A DNA stretch of 64,000 nucleotides from Bog-113 sp963752695 (GTDB lineage Bacteria > Acidobacteriota > Terriglobia > Bryobacterales > Bryobacteraceae): contig CAVVZB010000001.1 of assembly GCA_963752695.1 (NCBI GenBank), forward strand, positions 1 through 64,000, read 5' to 3'. Positions 34,089 through 42,130 of the stretch are shown here, piece after piece. How positions within the stretch are numbered: position 1 is the first letter of the stretch; each line of letters begins with the position of its first letter. The position numbers and the translations under genes are program-made. Below the pieces are notes generated by a model. The model was not told the origin of the DNA. It did no database searches and saw only the letters and a program-made list of their open reading frames with translations.

Positions 34089-35741
34089 GTGCGTCGAGTA
34101 GTACTGCTTTCTCTCCTTTTCGGTTTCACGCGGCTTCTCTCTGCAGGCCCATGGATTTCGATCAAGACTGGCCCGTTCCAGGTCTTTTCAGATGGCGGAC
34201 CGAAAGAGACCCGCGAACGCGCCGCGGAATTGGAGCAGTTTCGCTTCGCGCTCGGCCAACTTCTCGGGCTCGGCGAAATGCACATCGACCCTCCGCTACA
34301 TGTTTTTGTCACCGGCGGCTTGGCCGCCCATCCGGAGGCCACCGTCACACGCACCGGCGCTCTGGCAATCACACAAAGTTTTGGTCCACTGACCCTGGAA
34401 ACTCGCCAGCAAGTCGCCCGAATCCTACTCGATCAGAACGCCGGCCGCATGCCCCCCGAGTTGGAACGCGGGCTGATCGCTTTTCTTTCCACCACCGAAG
34501 TTCATGGAGCGAAGGTTACCTGGGGCGCCCCGCCGCCCGCCAGTCTGCGCACGCCGGAGTGGGCCTTGGTGGACTGGCTGATCACGAATCCGGATACCTA
34601 CGGCAACGTCCGGGTGCTGCTGGCCAATCTCGAAAAGAACGTGGAAGAACGCGTCGCTTACGCCAACGCTTTGCACCAGACTCGGACTCAGGTGGAAGCC
34701 GAGGTAGCGGCTTACCTGCGAGCCGGTCAGTTCCGCACCATCGACGCGCCCAGCCGTCCGCTCAGCCCGGAGCGCGATCTGGCAGTCCGCACAATGGCCC
34801 CCGAAGATGTGGCGCTCCAGCTTGCCGATTTCCTCGACGCTCAGTCCGAGCAACGCTATCGTGAACTTCTCGCCACCGGCAAGCATAAGACCGAAGCCGA
34901 GGAAGGTCTTGCTTTGTTGGCGTTACAGCGTCACGACGTCACTTCCGCTTCGGAACTGCTTCGGCAGGCCATTCAAGACGGAAGCAAGAACGCGGCCGCC
35001 ATGGTGGAGTATGCGCGCCTGGAACCCGACCGGGCGAAGTCGCAAGCCGCTCTGCAAGCCGCCGTTTCCACTGATCCCAATTCCGCCGAGGCGCATTTCT
35101 TGCTCGGCCAACAAGCGAGCGACCCCGCCCAGCAGATCCAGCAATGGACACTAGCTGCCAAACTTGCCCCGCGCAAGCAGGAATATTGGGCGGCCTTAGC
35201 TCAGGTCCTGGTGAGCCAGAAACAATGGGTGGCGGCGTCGCAGGCTTGGCATAGCGCGGAGCAGGCTGCCGTAATGCCTGCCGACCGTGAAAAGTTCGAA
35301 GCCGCCCGAATTGCCATCGAAGGGCAGCGGCTCGACGCCGAAGAAGCCGAAAAGCGCGCCCAAAAAGACGCCGAGGAACGCGAGATCCGCCGCCTGAAGG
35401 CCGCCGCCCGCGCCGAACTGCGCGCCGCCGAAGCAAAAGTCGGTACAAACAGCTCCCCTTCCGACGCCGCCAACGCCGTTCCGTGGGACCAGCTGGATGG
35501 CTCCCAATCGCAACATATCGACGGGCAACTGATTCGCGTGGACTGCTCGGGCCCCGTCAGGCGCGTAGTTGTCCGCACCTCGGAAGCCAAGCTCGTGAGC
35601 GTCAATGCCCGTCAGGAGCACAGCGCCGTTCCCCTTACATGCGGCGTCCGCAAGCCCATGCCCGTGTCGATCGCCTACACTCCGAAATCGGGTTCCAGGA
35701 CCGGCGTGGCCGGGGACGCGGTCTCGATTGCTCCCCGCTAA
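34089..35741 (+). CDS. Secreted TPR protein with charged coiled-coil
   Basis: The 550 residues (GTG start) open with a signal peptide ending near LLSAGP. An N-terminal alpha/beta region of about 220 residues (IKTGPFQVFSDGGPKETRER) resembles the DUF1570/peptidase-MA-like start seen in acidobacterial TPR proteins, but I see no HExxH zinc motif. TPR-like helices follow (230-400), then a K/E/R-rich coiled coil (EEAEKRAQKDAEEREIRRLK) and a C-terminal small beta domain. It is likely periplasmic. Its role is unknown; 21 bp behind the XRE regulator, so possibly controlled by it. Confidence 0.65.
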   Translation: MRRVVLLSLLFGFTRLLSAGPWISIKTGPFQVFSDGGPKETRERAAELEQFRFALGQLLGLGEMHIDPPLHVFVTGGLAAHPEATVTRTGALAITQSFGPLTLETRQQVARILLDQNAGRMPPELERGLIAFLSTTEVHGAKVTWGAPPPASLRTPEWALVDWLITNPDTYGNVRVLLANLEKNVEERVAYANALHQTRTQVEAEVAAYLRAGQFRTIDAPSRPLSPERDLAVRTMAPEDVALQLADFLDAQSEQRYRELLATGKHKTEAEEGLALLALQRHDVTSASELLRQAIQDGSKNAAAMVEYARLEPDRAKSQAALQAAVSTDPNSAEAHFLLGQQASDPAQQIQQWTLAAKLAPRKQEYWAALAQVLVSQKQWVAASQAWHSAEQAAVMPADREKFEAARIAIEGQRLDAEEAEKRAQKDAEEREIRRLKAAARAELRAAEAKVGTNSSPSDAANAVPWDQLDGSQSQHIDGQLIRVDCSGPVRRVVVRTSEAKLVSVNARQEHSAVPLTCGVRKPMPVSIAYTPKSGSRTGVAGDAVSIAPR

Positions 35742-35742
35742 T

Positions 35743-36363
35743 TTACAAGGTTTTCGGACGGGACATGCGTGCCGCGAGTGCACCGCCCGCCATGTACAGA
35801 AGGCTCGAGAACACAAAGAAGAAAATCCAAACGATCAGCACCATCACCGCCAGGAAACGCCCGTCGTTCATCATCTTCAGCGCTTCTAACTGCGCCGGGC
35901 TGGTAGCTTGCTGCCGCGCGGTGTCCCGGAGGCCGTCGAACACGGCCGAACCTTCGCGCGCCAAATTCAAGCTCATGAAAACAGTAAACAGCAGCGCATT
36001 AAGGATGGCCGTGATCCAGCCAAGCTTGGCGCCTGCGCCCGCCGTCAGAACCTGTCCCGATCGCTTCTGATACAGCGACGCGGTAGCGAACCCGCCCAGG
36101 ATGGGAGCGATCAGTTGCAGAACCGGAACCACTTCGAGGATGCTGGCCACGCTTGCAACCAGCAGCGAAGTCCGTAGCGCGAGCGGATTGTTGAACGATA
36201 CCGATTGCCGCGCGGCTACGGCATCGGGGGCCACCGGCGCGACTGCAACCGGCGCTGGCTCCGGCGCAATCTCGACAAATTCATCGCGCTGCGGTTTTCC
36301 GCAACGGTGGCAAAATCGGGCGTCCTCGGGGAGGGTCGCGCCGCAGGAACAGACAAGTGGCAT
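35743..36363 (-). CDS. Zinc-ribbon membrane protein
   Basis: The 206 residues begin with a zinc ribbon (CSCGATLPEDARFCHRCGK, four cysteines in two pairs). An Ala/Pro linker leads to four membrane spans (80-205), including IAPILGGFATASLYQKRSG. The ribbon would be cytoplasmic. It is a common type in Acidobacteriota with no assigned function. Its end converges on the TPR gene with one base between stops. Confidence 0.75.
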   Translation of the reverse strand: MPLVCSCGATLPEDARFCHRCGKPQRDEFVEIAPEPAPVAVAPVAPDAVAARQSVSFNNPLALRTSLLVASVASILEVVPVLQLIAPILGGFATASLYQKRSGQVLTAGAGAKLGWITAILNALLFTVFMSLNLAREGSAVFDGLRDTARQQATSPAQLEALKMMNDGRFLAVMVLIVWIFFFVFSSLLYMAGGALAARMSRPKTL

Positions 36364-36387
36364 GGGTGGGCGGCTGCGCTTGCCTCT

Positions 36388-36897
36388 TCAGTTTGCCGCA
36401 GGCGGACCGGCGGAAGCAACCGCGATACGGGTGTGTCCGTCCGTTTGTTTCACCGAAACCGACTTCATGCCCTCATCTTCGTGCGTCTCAATCTGATACT
36501 CGTCGTTCAACCACTTCATTTTCCAAGAAGGGAACTTCTGGCGATAGAAATCGCGCACCTTCTCCGCGGAATCGCCGGTATAGTAAACCGCCCCAGCCAC
36601 CGTATAGTCTTTGTGGAGATCGCCCATGTCGAACTGGAACTGCGCTCCGCCTCTATCTTTGGAACGCGTGGCGCCCGGATAAACCGGAATCCCGACATGC
36701 TCGGGGTCAAGCTGATCGTTCTCGTGCACCTTGAAATTGCCAAACGGAGTATCCACCTTCACCGTCTTCTGACCCTCGGCGCCGGTCTCCTGCACGTGCA
36801 CGTTCCTGGCAACCCCGCGCAAAACGAAAACCAGAAGCACCACCGAGGCCACCCCGATGATCACGATTCCAAGAATGACTTTGAGGAAAGTATTCAT
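36388..36897 (-). CDS. Membrane-anchored protein of unknown function
   Basis: The ATG at 36897 gives 169 residues: one N-terminal span (ILGIVIIGVASVVLLVFVL), a linker, and a soluble domain with VGIPVYPGATRSKDRGG, VYYTGDSAEKVRDFYRQKF and SVSVKQTDGHTRIAVASAG. The YPGA and KVRDFYRQK pattern recurs in small lipoproteins and anchored proteins of Acidobacteriota and Deltaproteobacteria; function is not known. The frame stays open to 37368 but that extension antisenses the helicase gene and is not credible. Confidence 0.7.
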   Translation of the reverse strand: MNTFLKVILGIVIIGVASVVLLVFVLRGVARNVHVQETGAEGQKTVKVDTPFGNFKVHENDQLDPEHVGIPVYPGATRSKDRGGAQFQFDMGDLHKDYTVAGAVYYTGDSAEKVRDFYRQKFPSWKMKWLNDEYQIETHEDEGMKSVSVKQTDGHTRIAVASAGPPAAN

Positions 36898-37018
36898 AAT
36901 CCGTCCTGTCGCATGATACGCCATGCTGGCCGGATTGTTCCGTGAAAGAGCGGGGTTTCCACCGATGCCCCCCACTGTTCGCGATGCTAAAATTAAAGTT
37001 TCCCAGCCGTTTCTCCCG

Positions 37019-39481
37019 ATGGATTTCCTCACAGGTCTGAACCCCCAGCAGCGTGAAGCCGTTGCTTCCACCGAAGGTCCGCTGCTGATCCTGGCTGGCG
37101 CCGGGAGCGGGAAGACCCGCGTCATTACGCATCGCATCGCGCACCTGGTAACGGCCCGGCATGTCCCGCCATCAGCCATCCTGGCGGTCACGTTCACCAA
37201 TAAGGCCGCTGCCGAGATGCGCTCACGCGTGGAGTCGTTAATCGCCGACGCGGGCACCCACGGCTCGCCCAATCTTTCGACTTTCCATTCCTTCTGCGTG
37301 CGCGTTTTGAGGAAAGATGGAGACGCTCTGGCCCAGATTCGCCCAGGGTTTACGCGCCGCTTCTCCATCTACGACGATGAGGATCAGCTGGCGCTCATCA
37401 AGGCCGCTTATAAGAAGCTCGGCATCGATGAGAAGGCTATGCCGTACCGGTCGGTCATGTCGGTGATCGGCCAATCCAAGAACTCCCGCAAGACCGCGCA
37501 GGAGATCTTCGACGAAGCCAAAGATCCGAAGATGACGCGCGTCGCCGCGGTCTACGAAGAGTACGAGAAAGGCCTGCGCACCTGCAACGCGCTCGATTTC
37601 GACGATCTGCTGCTTGAGACCGTACGCCTGCTGGAACACGACGTTCCTACCCGCGAGTCATATAACCGGCGCATCGGCTATCTGATGATCGACGAGTATC
37701 AGGACACCAATCGGACCCAGTATCAGCTCATGCGGCTGCTCACGCGCGAGCATGACAACGTCTGCGTGGTTGGCGACGAGGACCAGTCCATCTACAGCTG
37801 GCGCGGCGCGGATATCCGCAACATTCTCGATTTCGAGCACGACTACCCGAACGCGAAGACGATCCGGCTGGAACAGAATTACCGGTCCACCAAGAACATT
37901 CTTGAAGCCGCGTCGGCGGTGGTGGCGAATAACAAGGAACGCAAAGGCAAGTGGCTGTGGACGGACTCCGATCCCGGCGAATCCATCGGCCTGTTCGTGG
38001 GCCATGACGCGGAAAACGAAGCACTCTTCATTGCCGACACTATCGAGCGTCTACTGGGCCAGCACCCGGACTGGCGCGTCGCCGTGCTCTACCGGACCAA
38101 CTTCCAGTCCCGGCAGATTGAAGAAGCTTTGCGCCGCTATGGACGGCAGTACCTGGTCGTCGGCGGGTTCAGCTTCTATCAACGCGCCGAGGTCAAGGAC
38201 ATCGTTGCGTATTTGAAGCTGGTGGTTTCGCGCACCGATCGGGTCAGCTTGCTGCGGATCATTAATACACCCGCGCGTGGAATCGGCAAGAGCACGGTCG
38301 ATCAGATCGACGTATTCGCGAGCGAGCAGGGCTTGAGCTTGTGGGACGCGCTGCTCCGCATGCTCGATGAGAAGACTTTCGGAACGCGCGCGCATGCGGC
38401 CCTGGCGGCGTTTCGCGATGTGATCGAGGAGTTGGGGGATGCCGTCGAAAAGCTCCCGCTCAACGAAGCGCTCAAGTTCATTGAAGAGCGCACGGGGTAT
38501 CGGCGCATGTTGGAGCAGGAGAACACGCCGGAATCGGAAGCTCGCCGCGAGAACCTGGACGAAATCGCGAACGCGGCCGCCGAGGCTTGGGAGCGCGGCG
38601 AGACTGCGGCGGATTTCCTCGACCACGCCGCGCTGGTCGCTCAGGCCGATCAGGTGGATGAGCAAGCCCAAGTGATGCTGCTGACGTTGCATAACGCTAA
38701 AGGCCTGGAGTTTCCCGTCGTGTTTCTGGCGGGCGTGGAAGAAGGGCTGTTCCCGCATAGCCGGTCCTTGCTTTCCGAAGCGGCCATGGAGGAAGAGCGC
38801 CGGCTTTGCTATGTCGGCATGACGCGCGCCGAAAAGCGGCTCTATGTCACTTGGGCCAAGTACCGGCGGCGCTTCGGGGGCGGCGATCAGGAGCGCTGCA
38901 TCCCATCGCGGTTCCTCAAAGAGATTCCACCGAACCTAATCGTCAACGTGGGTCCCGAAGAAGGCGACGATATCCCGCAAATCGATCTGACAGCGGAGCG
39001 CCACGACGTGCGGCAAGGCGCGCGGCGCAATGCGTTCACGGGCAAGACGTATAACTCGATGGAGAACATCTCGCAGTTCTTCTCCGAACGCGGGCTGAAG
39101 CTGCCGGTTACCACTCCGGTGACTCCGCCGGCTCAGATCCCCGCAACTCCGCGCGTTCCCCCGCAAGCGGCACGATCCTCCAACACCGATGCGCCACCCT
39201 GGGTGACGTCGCCGCCTTCTGCACCGTCATCGCCCGCTGCGTCGCCGCGTCCGGTAGCGCCGCAGTTTCCACCGCGTGCGCCGGTATCGACACCGCTTGC
39301 CAAGCCCTCGGTTTCCCGCACTCCCGCGCGAACAGGTACAGTAGTAGAGCACCCCAAATACGGAGTGGGAACCGTGGTGCGTCGTGAAGGCGACGGCGAC
39401 GATGCCAAAGTCACCGTCATGTTCCCCCGCTTCGGACTCAAGAAGTTAATAGAAAAATACGCAGGGATGAAAAAGAAATAA
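37019..39481 (+). CDS. pcrA: UvrD/PcrA-type DNA helicase
   Basis: This superfamily 1A 3'-5' helicase acts in mismatch and excision repair and clears RecA or RNA polymerase. From the ATG at 37019 it has 820 residues: GLNPQQREAV, Walker A LAGAGSGKTRVITHRI, Walker B LMIDEYQDTNRTQYQLM, motif III VGDEDQSIYSWRGAD, motif IV RLEQNYRST, motif V TLHNAKGLEFPVVFL and motif VI RRLCYVGMTRAEKRLY. A proline-rich linker (700-770) leads to a C-terminal tudor-like module (VEHPKYGVGTVV), which in PcrA binds RNA polymerase. Confidence 0.95.
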   Translation: MDFLTGLNPQQREAVASTEGPLLILAGAGSGKTRVITHRIAHLVTARHVPPSAILAVTFTNKAAAEMRSRVESLIADAGTHGSPNLSTFHSFCVRVLRKDGDALAQIRPGFTRRFSIYDDEDQLALIKAAYKKLGIDEKAMPYRSVMSVIGQSKNSRKTAQEIFDEAKDPKMTRVAAVYEEYEKGLRTCNALDFDDLLLETVRLLEHDVPTRESYNRRIGYLMIDEYQDTNRTQYQLMRLLTREHDNVCVVGDEDQSIYSWRGADIRNILDFEHDYPNAKTIRLEQNYRSTKNILEAASAVVANNKERKGKWLWTDSDPGESIGLFVGHDAENEALFIADTIERLLGQHPDWRVAVLYRTNFQSRQIEEALRRYGRQYLVVGGFSFYQRAEVKDIVAYLKLVVSRTDRVSLLRIINTPARGIGKSTVDQIDVFASEQGLSLWDALLRMLDEKTFGTRAHAALAAFRDVIEELGDAVEKLPLNEALKFIEERTGYRRMLEQENTPESEARRENLDEIANAAAEAWERGETAADFLDHAALVAQADQVDEQAQVMLLTLHNAKGLEFPVVFLAGVEEGLFPHSRSLLSEAAMEEERRLCYVGMTRAEKRLYVTWAKYRRRFGGGDQERCIPSRFLKEIPPNLIVNVGPEEGDDIPQIDLTAERHDVRQGARRNAFTGKTYNSMENISQFFSERGLKLPVTTPVTPPAQIPATPRVPPQAARSSNTDAPPWVTSPPSAPSSPAASPRPVAPQFPPRAPVSTPLAKPSVSRTPARTGTVVEHPKYGVGTVVRREGDGDDAKVTVMFPRFGLKKLIEKYAGMKKK

Positions 39482-39642
39482 TGGCGAACACGAAGAACGT
39501 TGCAGACAAGTCCGAGCGCAAGACACTCAAGCGCACCGCCCGTAAGAAGGCCGCTCCGAAGGCCAAACGGGCTTCGGGCGTGGCGCGCGGCTCCATGAAG
39601 AAAAAGGTCAATCGCATGGCGCAAGGTACTCGGAAACGCTAG
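39481..39642 (+). CDS. Small highly basic protein (53 residues)
   Basis: The ATG at 39481 overlaps the helicase stop (TAATG), so it is translated with it. The product holds 20 Lys/Arg and only two acidic residues, with Ala/Lys stretches (TARKKAAPKAKRASG and MKKKVNRMAQGTRKR) like histone-H1-type or nucleoid-binding tails. It has no hydrophobic core, so it is probably disordered and binds nucleic acid. No family recognised. Short and compositionally biased, but the frame, overlap and stop are clean. Confidence 0.6.
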   Translation: MANTKNVADKSERKTLKRTARKKAAPKAKRASGVARGSMKKKVNRMAQGTRKR

Positions 39643-39692
39643 TCGGCAAACGGTAGCAGCCCGCCCGGTCACCGTGCGTTAAACTCCGGTGA

Positions 39693-41207
39693 ATGTCGCG
39701 ACTGCTGCGCACCAAGAGTATTGACGCACTCATAGCCGCTTCCGAAGAGCCTGGCCACCGGCTGCAAAAGACACTCGGGCCCTGGAGCCTCACCGCCCTT
39801 GGTATCGGCGCGGTGATCGGCTCTGGTATTTTCACGCTCACCGGGACCGCCGCGGCCGGGCACGTTTCGAAGATCGAGTCGATCTTCCATGCGACCATTC
39901 TCGACCTCTTGCTGAATGGGACGCATGGCGTTTCGATGCTGGGCCGTCCCGGAGCAGGTCCGGCCATTTCGCTCTCCTTCGTTCTGGTCGCGATTGCTTG
40001 TCTGTTTGCCGGCCTCTGCTATGCCGAACTCGCTTCCATGATTCCGATCGCGGGGAGCGCGTACACTTACGCCTACGCCATCCTGGGTGAGATCTTCGCC
40101 TGGATCATCGGCTGGGATCTGATCCTTGAATACGCCGTGTCCAACATGTCGGTGGCCGTGGGCTTCTCCGCGTATTTGCAGGACCTGGGAGATAACCTGT
40201 TCGGCGTGCATCTGCCACCCGCGCTGGCTTACCCGGCGTTTGCTGCGCCCGGACAACCGAGCGGCGTCTTCAACATCCCCGCGCTGTTGATTACTATGGC
40301 CGTCACGTGGGTATTGGTTCGCGGCGTAAAGGAAGGCGCGCAGACTAATGCCGTCATGGTCGGGGTCAAGATTCTGGCGATCCTGATCTTTTGCTTCGGC
40401 GCGGCCCACGCGATTCGCGTCGAGAATTGGAAGCCGTTCGCACCCAATGGATTCTCGGGCGTGCTGACCGGCGCGTCCATCGTCTTCTTCACTTACATCG
40501 GGTTCGATTCGGTCTCCACGGCGGCCGAGGAATGTAAGAATCCCCAACGCGATCTTCCGTTCGGCATCATCGCGACGCTCGTAGTCTGCACCATTCTCTA
40601 TGGTTCGGTGGCCCTGGTGTTGACCGGCATCGCCAAGTATCAAACGCTCAATACCGATTCGCCCGTGGCGGACGCTTTACGCGCGCTGGGCTATAACCGG
40701 CTACGTTTGGTGGTGACTTTTGGCGCGCTGATCGGCATGATATCGTCATTGCTTGTCTATCAATACGGGCAGGCGCGCGTGTGGTTCGCCATGTCCCGCG
40801 ATCGCCTGCTGCCAGGGATCTTCAGCCGTGTCCACCCCAAGTACCGCACGCCGCATATCAGTACCTGGATCGCGGGTTTGGTGGTCGGGTTTCCGGCCGG
40901 GCTGTGGGACATTGACACCTTTGCCGAGCTTTCGAATATTGGAACTTTATTCGCGTTCATTGTCGTATCTGCTGGGGTGATTGTTCTGCGCAAGAAACAA
41001 CCCGACCGTCCTCGCAGCTTCCGTGTTCCGCTGGTGCCGCTGGTGCCTCTGCTGGCCATTGCCTGCTGCCTGTTGTTGATGATTGGACTGCCTTTGATGA
41101 CTTGGATCCGCTTTATTGTTTGGCTGCTGATCGGGCTCCTGGTTTATTTGCTGTTTGGAAGCAAGAACAGTGCGCTCGAAGCGTCCAGTCCCTCCGCTCA
41201 TGCCTGA
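39693..41207 (+). CDS. Cationic amino acid permease (APC superfamily)
   Basis: The 504 residues have about 12 spans. The N-terminus (LGPWSLTALGIGAVIGSGIF) carries the substrate-backbone motif GSGIF of APC transporters. AELASMIPIAGSAYTYAY and GFDSVSTAAEECKNPQRDLP place it in the CAT-like (YfnA/CAT-1) group that moves arginine, lysine or other amino acids. Its last 8 bp overlap the next gene's start, so it is expressed with the ABC genes downstream. Confidence 0.93.
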   Translation: MSRLLRTKSIDALIAASEEPGHRLQKTLGPWSLTALGIGAVIGSGIFTLTGTAAAGHVSKIESIFHATILDLLLNGTHGVSMLGRPGAGPAISLSFVLVAIACLFAGLCYAELASMIPIAGSAYTYAYAILGEIFAWIIGWDLILEYAVSNMSVAVGFSAYLQDLGDNLFGVHLPPALAYPAFAAPGQPSGVFNIPALLITMAVTWVLVRGVKEGAQTNAVMVGVKILAILIFCFGAAHAIRVENWKPFAPNGFSGVLTGASIVFFTYIGFDSVSTAAEECKNPQRDLPFGIIATLVVCTILYGSVALVLTGIAKYQTLNTDSPVADALRALGYNRLRLVVTFGALIGMISSLLVYQYGQARVWFAMSRDRLLPGIFSRVHPKYRTPHISTWIAGLVVGFPAGLWDIDTFAELSNIGTLFAFIVVSAGVIVLRKKQPDRPRSFRVPLVPLVPLLAIACCLLLMIGLPLMTWIRFIVWLLIGLLVYLLFGSKNSALEASSPSAHA

Positions 41208-42129
41208 GAACTACGCTATCTACGTCCGCGATTTGCATAAGTCGTATGAGGCTTTCGAAGCCGTAAAAGGCATTGACTTCGAAGTGCGTCAAGGCGAAGT
41301 GTTCGGGCTGCTGGGGCCTAATGGCGCCGGGAAAACGACGACGGTGGAGATCCTTGAAGGTCTGCGGCCACGCACGTCTGGCGAGGTTCGGGTGCTGGAC
41401 TTCGACCCCGACCGGCAAAAGCAGGAGCTGAAACAGCGCATCGGCGTTTGCCTGCAAGCCACCAATCTTCCGGACAAGATCACCGTCCAGGAAGCGCTCC
41501 AATTATTCGCCGCATTCTATAACCAGACCGTCAGCGGAACCGGCCTTCTGAAGCGGCTCCAACTTTGGGAAAAGAAGGACGCCGCTTATCAGACGCTATC
41601 GGGCGGGCAGAAACAGAGGCTCGCGATCGCGCTAGCGCTGATCAATGACCCGCAACTAATTTTTCTGGATGAGCCGACGTCGGGGCTGGACCCGCAGGTC
41701 CGGCTCGAAATTCGCGACCTTTTGCTGGAATTGAAGGCCGAGAAGAAGACGATCCTGATGACCACCCACTACATCGAAGAAGCTGAGAAGCTTTGCGATC
41801 GGGTAGCCATTGTGGACACCGGCAAGATCGTGGCGATGGGGACACCGCGCGAACTGCAGGAGAAGAGCGCGGCGCAATCGGCTATCGAGATCGCCTTGAC
41901 TAAGCCATGGATGGATGGCTCGCTGCCGGAATGGCCGGACGCCATCCGTAGCGCACTTAGCGAGGACCGGAAAAGGATCGCCGTCAATTCGGCGCGACCG
42001 GCGCGGACACTGGTCGAGATGATCAAGTGGATCGACGCACAAGGGCTGGAGCTTGATGACGTCCGGTTGAACCGGCCCACGCTGGAAGACGTGTTTATCG
42101 AGTTAACCGGAAAGAAGCTGCGGGAGTAA
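41200..42129 (+). CDS. ABC transporter ATP-binding protein (ABC-2 exporter type)
   Basis: From the ATG at 41200, the 309 residues show Walker A LLGPNGAGKTTTVEILEGL, Q-loop ACVLQ-like GVCLQATNLPDKITV, signature LSGGQKQRLAIALALIND, Walker B LIFLDEPTSGLDPQ and the H-loop LMTTHYIEEAEKLCD. A C-terminal 80-residue domain (LVEMIKWIDAQGLELDDVRL) is the DUF4162 type. It drives the permease in the next gene (1-bp gap). Substrate unknown; drug or lipid export is usual. Confidence 0.93.
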   Translation: MPENYAIYVRDLHKSYEAFEAVKGIDFEVRQGEVFGLLGPNGAGKTTTVEILEGLRPRTSGEVRVLDFDPDRQKQELKQRIGVCLQATNLPDKITVQEALQLFAAFYNQTVSGTGLLKRLQLWEKKDAAYQTLSGGQKQRLAIALALINDPQLIFLDEPTSGLDPQVRLEIRDLLLELKAEKKTILMTTHYIEEAEKLCDRVAIVDTGKIVAMGTPRELQEKSAAQSAIEIALTKPWMDGSLPEWPDAIRSALSEDRKRIAVNSARPARTLVEMIKWIDAQGLELDDVRLNRPTLEDVFIELTGKKLRE

Positions 42130-42130
42130 C

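Noticed and set aside
36898..37368. N-terminal extension of the membrane-anchored protein gene at 36388
   Set aside because: It runs antisense into the helicase N-terminus; the internal ATG at 36897 gives a proper membrane anchor.
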